A stretch of 64,000 nt of DNA from an uncultured Stenotrophomonas sp. (GTDB lineage Bacteria; Pseudomonadota; Gammaproteobacteria; Xanthomonadales; Xanthomonadaceae), in NCBI GenBank assembly GCA_900078405.1, contig FLTS01000001.1:2851824-2915823 (forward strand). Direction: 5' to 3'. Positions 61,321 to 64,000 of this stretch are shown piece after piece. The notes under the pieces are model-generated. The model saw only the letters and a list, made by a program, of their open reading frames with translations. It had not been told where the DNA came from and searched no databases. The position numbers and the translations under genes are program-made. The stretch's first letter is position 1; each line of letters opens with the position of its first letter.

Positions 61321-63053
61321 CCGTGTTCCGCATCCTGCCGAACGGCGCGCGCCGTCGTCTGCCGGGCGGCAGCGTGCGGGCGCTGGGCGCGAATGGCCCG
61401 CGCTACTTCGACGTGGCCGGCTCTACGTCGCTGGGCGTCGATACCGGTGGTGTGGCACTGCCAGTTGTGCCGATGGTCGGCCAGACCTGGCTGTCGTTCG
61501 CGCTGGCTGGCTCACTGACGCAGGCCGGCACCGTGGGCCGCACGGTGTTGTCCATCGGCGTTGCCGGTGTGCTGTCCGGCAACGTGAACCTGCACGGCGC
61601 GGCGCTGCTGGGGATTGATCTGCTCGGTGTCCTAACGCCGGCCCAGCGCCTGCGCGGCAGCACCGGTATGCAATTCACCGCGGCGGGCCGCTTGCTGCCC
61701 AGCGTGCCGATGCGCGGTGCCGCTGGCATCGGGGTCGATGTCATCGGCCAACTCGCAGTCGCGGCGGTGTTGCGCGGACGCCTCGATCTCGGCATCCGCG
61801 TTTCTGGCCTGCTGACGGCCAAGGCCGGACACAAGTGGCGAGACCTGTGGCTCGATGTATACGACAAGCGGCAGGCGCTGCTCAACGCCATCGACGCCAA
61901 CAACCGCAACCTGGCGAAGGAGGCGGGGGTGCTTGCCTCGGCAAACGCCACCGCCATCGTGCAGACGAATACACGGGTAGAGGCGGTGGAGGGCACGGTG
62001 ACGGCCGAGGCCCAGCGGGTAACTCTGCTCACTGGCCGGGTAGACAACGTCGAAGGCACGCAGACCGCGCAAGGCACTGCGATCAGCAACCTGCAGACGA
62101 CCCAGACCAGCCAAGGGAACACCCTCACGTCGCACAGCCAGCAACTGGTGAGCGTGCAGTCGTCCATCACTTCGCTGGACGGGCGGACGACCGCGAACGC
62201 GAATGCCACTACCGCGCTGGATGCGCGCGTCACGGTCAACGCGCAGGGCGTGGCGCAGGCAAAGGCCACTTGGGGCGTGTACCTGACCGCTGGCAACGTC
62301 ATCAGCGGTGTGCAGTCGATCAACAACGGCGTCATCGCCGAGTTCAACGTGATGGCCCATGTGTTCCGCCTGCTTTCGCCGGCTGGCGCGGACGGCATGG
62401 AAATCCAGGACGGGTACATCCGAATCTGGAAGGGGGGCAGCCAGACAATCATCGGCAACAATTTCGGGGCTGCCGGGCAGAAGCTGATGAAGTGGTTCGG
62501 CCCCAATATCGGCGCGGCAAATTGCACGAAAGCGAATGCGACGGCTTGGGAAGACAGTGACGGCAACGCTTACTTCGGCGGGCAGGTGCTGCAGAGCGTG
62601 CTGCGATTCTTCGATAGCACGACGAGCACCAGCAGCTCGGCCAGCATTGAAACTGGGCAGAACAACTCGAACGGCAAGCCGAAAGCGATTTCTGTCCGTT
62701 ACACCTTCGACGCTTTCCAGAACTACCCGAACCTCACCGGGCAAATCACCCCGGAGAGCGGGGTGACGAGCGCGGTGATTGCCATCGAGCGCCAGTATTC
62801 GGGCGGCAGCTGGACTGAGCTGGGTAGACGCACGATGATCGGTCAAGTCGAGTACGAAAAGTCCGACGCATCGTTCATCCTCTGGACTATCAGCGGTTCA
62901 ATGACCGTGACGGATGCGGATAGCAGCACGGCGTCCCGAAGCTATCGCGCTCGCATCGTCTCCCGAAGCCAGAAGCCATTCACGGTGACAAATCCCGGGG
63001 CTACGCCTGCGGTTGTGCTGTCACAGTACCTGTCCGTGGAGAGCATGGAATGA
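61317..63053 (+). CDS. Tail fibre with DUF1983-like domain
   Basis: 578 residues. N-terminal Gly/Val repeats (SLGVDTGGVALPVVPMVGQT), a coiled-coil made of TNTRVEAVEGTVTAEAQRVT and SNLQTTQTSQGNTLTSHSQQ repeats, then ATWGVYLTAGNVISGVQSIN with EFNVMAHVFRLLSPAG, the DUF1983 signature, and a C-terminal beta-rich receptor-type domain (Ser/Thr-rich). Confidence 0.75.
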   Translation: MTVFRILPNGARRRLPGGSVRALGANGPRYFDVAGSTSLGVDTGGVALPVVPMVGQTWLSFALAGSLTQAGTVGRTVLSIGVAGVLSGNVNLHGAALLGIDLLGVLTPAQRLRGSTGMQFTAAGRLLPSVPMRGAAGIGVDVIGQLAVAAVLRGRLDLGIRVSGLLTAKAGHKWRDLWLDVYDKRQALLNAIDANNRNLAKEAGVLASANATAIVQTNTRVEAVEGTVTAEAQRVTLLTGRVDNVEGTQTAQGTAISNLQTTQTSQGNTLTSHSQQLVSVQSSITSLDGRTTANANATTALDARVTVNAQGVAQAKATWGVYLTAGNVISGVQSINNGVIAEFNVMAHVFRLLSPAGADGMEIQDGYIRIWKGGSQTIIGNNFGAAGQKLMKWFGPNIGAANCTKANATAWEDSDGNAYFGGQVLQSVLRFFDSTTSTSSSASIETGQNNSNGKPKAISVRYTFDAFQNYPNLTGQITPESGVTSAVIAIERQYSGGSWTELGRRTMIGQVEYEKSDASFILWTISGSMTVTDADSSTASRSYRARIVSRSQKPFTVTNPGATPAVVLSQYLSVESME

Positions 63054-63379
63054 CCAAGGCGGCAACCATCCTGCCGGTCCTGCTTTTGCTCGCGGCTTGT
63101 GGTGAAAAAGTGATCGGCGCGCCGCAGCCCGGCGACCGCATGCAACTGCCCGCGATTGAGTGGCGCGTGGTTGACCGCCCGGGCCTGCTGCGCGCGTATC
63201 AGGCATCAGGCATGGAGCTGGCCTCCGGGCAGCAGCTCGAAGGGTTCGCTGGCATTGCGCCGGACGGGACACGCGTCGTCTACACGCTCCCCCCGCGCAC
63301 CGTCGATGATTCGGCCACTTGCACGCTTGGGCATGAGGTCATGCACGTTGTGCTTGGGGCGTATCACCACGCAAAGTGA
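63050..63379 (+). CDS. Phage-encoded lipoprotein with HExxH motif
   Basis: 109 residues. Signal II peptide MTKAATILPVLLLLAACGEK with lipobox LAAC. Mature part ends with CTLGHEVMHVVLGAYHHAK, which contains HExxH (HEVMH). The product is far shorter than known metalloproteases, so catalysis is uncertain. As the last gene before attR it could be a lysogenic-conversion gene acting in the envelope. Confidence 0.7.
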   Translation: MTKAATILPVLLLLAACGEKVIGAPQPGDRMQLPAIEWRVVDRPGLLRAYQASGMELASGQQLEGFAGIAPDGTRVVYTLPPRTVDDSATCTLGHEVMHVVLGAYHHAK

Positions 63380-63653
63380 CGCCCGGGTAGGTCAAGTCCT
63401 ACCCGCCATCGCGGCCTCGGCCGACTGCCAGCGGACACCAACCGGGGCAGAATGGCCCTACCAGCAACGGCGGCGCCGGCTACTAGCCGAGGCCATCCCC
63501 CCGCCGGGCCGCGTCAGGGATGGCGCAGCTGCTGGCCGATCTCAGTCCGTGCGACATGCGCGGGTGATGATCCTCCCCGGCGCAACTCCCCAAGAGCGCC
63601 GCGCCGGCCGCCGCTCCCTCGGCGGTGACGCCCGAAAGGCTCGTCGTGATCGG
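63380..63653. other. Region without a convincing gene before attR
   Basis: A hairpin GGGTAGG/CCTACCC (about 63384-63403) follows the lipoprotein stop by 5 nt and may be its terminator. The rest is GC-rich with overlapping open frames but no start with a ribosome site or recognisable protein. Confidence 0.4.
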
Positions 63654-63836
63654 CTATTTGATCGGGTCGATGCCGGCTTCAATTGCCGCGCAGGCCAATA
63701 ACAGCCAGCGCGGAGCGATACGGGGTGATCCATCAGCAAATGCTGCCCCGCGCTCATACTGCTGGTATGCCGGCAGGGGCATGCCCAGGGCTTCGGCGGT
63801 GGCGCGCTGGAGCCCGCCGGGAGGCGAGGATTGGGC
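63654..63836 (-). CDS. Possible small helix-turn-helix protein at the right prophage end
   Basis: The minus strand carries LQRATAEALGMPLPAYQQYE, followed by RG and a C-terminal PRWLLLACAAIEAGIDPIK, ending at 63654. This reads like a short XRE-type helix-turn-helix with its terminal helix. The start codon is unclear, since the open frame extends to 63971 across attR. Low confidence. Confidence 0.35.
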   Translation of the reverse strand, partial: AQSSPPGGLQRATAEALGMPLPAYQQYERGAAFADGSPRIAPRWLLLACAAIEAGIDPIK

Positions 63837-63851
63837 AGCGCAGGGCACGCT

Positions 63852-63861
63852 AAAGGCACAC
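63852..63861. repeat. Putative integrase arm-type site near attR
   Basis: AAAGGCACAC, identical to the two copies at 23843 and 23863, 40 bp from the attR core. Confidence 0.45.
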
Positions 63862-63901
63862 GCCGCACGGAAAGCCCTGCTGCGCCTGCTCCTTCGTTGC
63901 C

Positions 63902-63916
63902 GATAAGCGGCACCAC
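63902..63916. other. attR core
   Basis: GATAAGCGGCACCAC, matching 23717-23731. The preceding sequence is phage DNA and differs from the tRNA T-arm. Host sequence resumes to the right end (63917-64000), which shows a TAGACT -10-like box at about 63975 but no gene within the window. Confidence 0.88.
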
Positions 63917-64000
63917 TCTCCGTATTTTTCGCTCCCGCTGCTGCGTTGCCGCGGGTGGCGGGCGTGGCCATTGGCTAGACTGCTTTCATTTGCAACGGAG

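Larger units (their letters stand above)
23717..63916. mobile_element. Complete lambda-like temperate siphophage prophage in tRNA-Thr
   Basis: About 40.2 kb between two 15-bp copies of GATAAGCGGCACCAC. Integrase and Xis-like genes are at the left end, lysogeny switch at 34.2-35.1 kb, replication at 36.7-39.1 kb, packaging and head at 39.4-47.9 kb, lysis at 48.0-49.3 kb, tail at 49.3-63.1 kb. All core modules are uninterrupted. Lambda-type terminase GpA, portal GpB, G/GT frameshift and long tape measure indicate siphovirus morphology. Two cassette arrays are embedded. Confidence 0.92.

Noticed and set aside
63156..63701. 181-codon frame overlapping the lipoprotein gene
   Set aside because: It is out of frame with the lipoprotein, has low-complexity Arg-rich sequence and no ribosome site.
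34823..63742. 16-bp identity GATCCATCAGCAAATG at 34823 and 63727
   Set aside because: A single match of this length is expected by chance in a window of this size, and the contexts differ.

Overview
The window is high-GC gammaproteobacterial DNA. The gene content (actinobacterial-like NrdA/NrdB behind a cobalamin riboswitch, PurU, MtfA, a PhoP/PhoQ pair, BirA-CoaX-SPOR, several TAGxxT -10 boxes sitting directly on start codons) points to the Xanthomonadaceae/Lysobacteraceae (Stenotrophomonas, Pseudoxanthomonas, Luteimonas or Lysobacter type). The genus cannot be fixed from the sequence alone.

Host region, 1-23.7 kb. A partial DUF2884 gene runs off the left edge. It is followed by nrdA-nrdB (class I ribonucleotide reductase), with a promoter carrying a DnaA box, NrdR-like boxes and a cobalamin riboswitch. 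A four-helix-bundle gene flanked by 31-bp perfect inverted repeats sits between nrdA and nrdB. Then come a hotdog thioesterase, an old-yellow-enzyme oxidoreductase, purU, pncA, a VOC protein, mgtC, and an anaerobic class III reductase operon (nrdD, a separate glycyl-radical ORF, nrdG). metE follows on the minus strand behind a second cobalamin riboswitch, then dusA, a secreted protein plus PhoP/PhoQ-like regulators, mtfA, birA-coaX, a SPOR-domain protein and tRNA-Thr(TGT). Between 9.9 and 21.4 kb, five genes' worth of coding sequence carries palindromic insertions (mgtC, nrdD twice, metE, birA). These contain inverted copies of local sequence or of other genes such as purM. They look like template-switch or chimeric-assembly events, so the broken state of mgtC, nrdD and metE may not be real.

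Prophage, 23.7-63.9 kb. A complete-looking temperate lambda-like siphophage is integrated in tRNA-Thr. A 15-bp core (3' end of the tRNA plus CCAC) is repeated at 23717-23731 and 63902-63916. Order: tyrosine integrase and Xis-like gene; leftward early operon of small overlapping genes (33.4 to 28.6 kb) from a TTGACA-17-TACAAC promoter; CI/Cro switch; primase-helicase; origin-like inverted repeats; terminase; portal; protease-capsid fusion; lysis genes (holin, SAR endolysin, Rz/Rz1); tail genes including a -1 frameshift chaperone, tape measure, tip protein and fibres; and a lipoprotein with an HExxH motif.

Most notable: the prophage carries two arrays of integron-type gene cassettes without an integron integrase. 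Array 1 (25.15-28.6 kb) has 11 small genes separated by nine full attC-like sites. Array 2 (42.26-43.29 kb) lies between terminase and portal-side genes and has three cassettes. A 333-bp cassette (gene plus attC) is identical in both arrays, in opposite orientation. All cassette genes run antisense to the usual gene/attC direction but co-directionally with the phage operon they extend.
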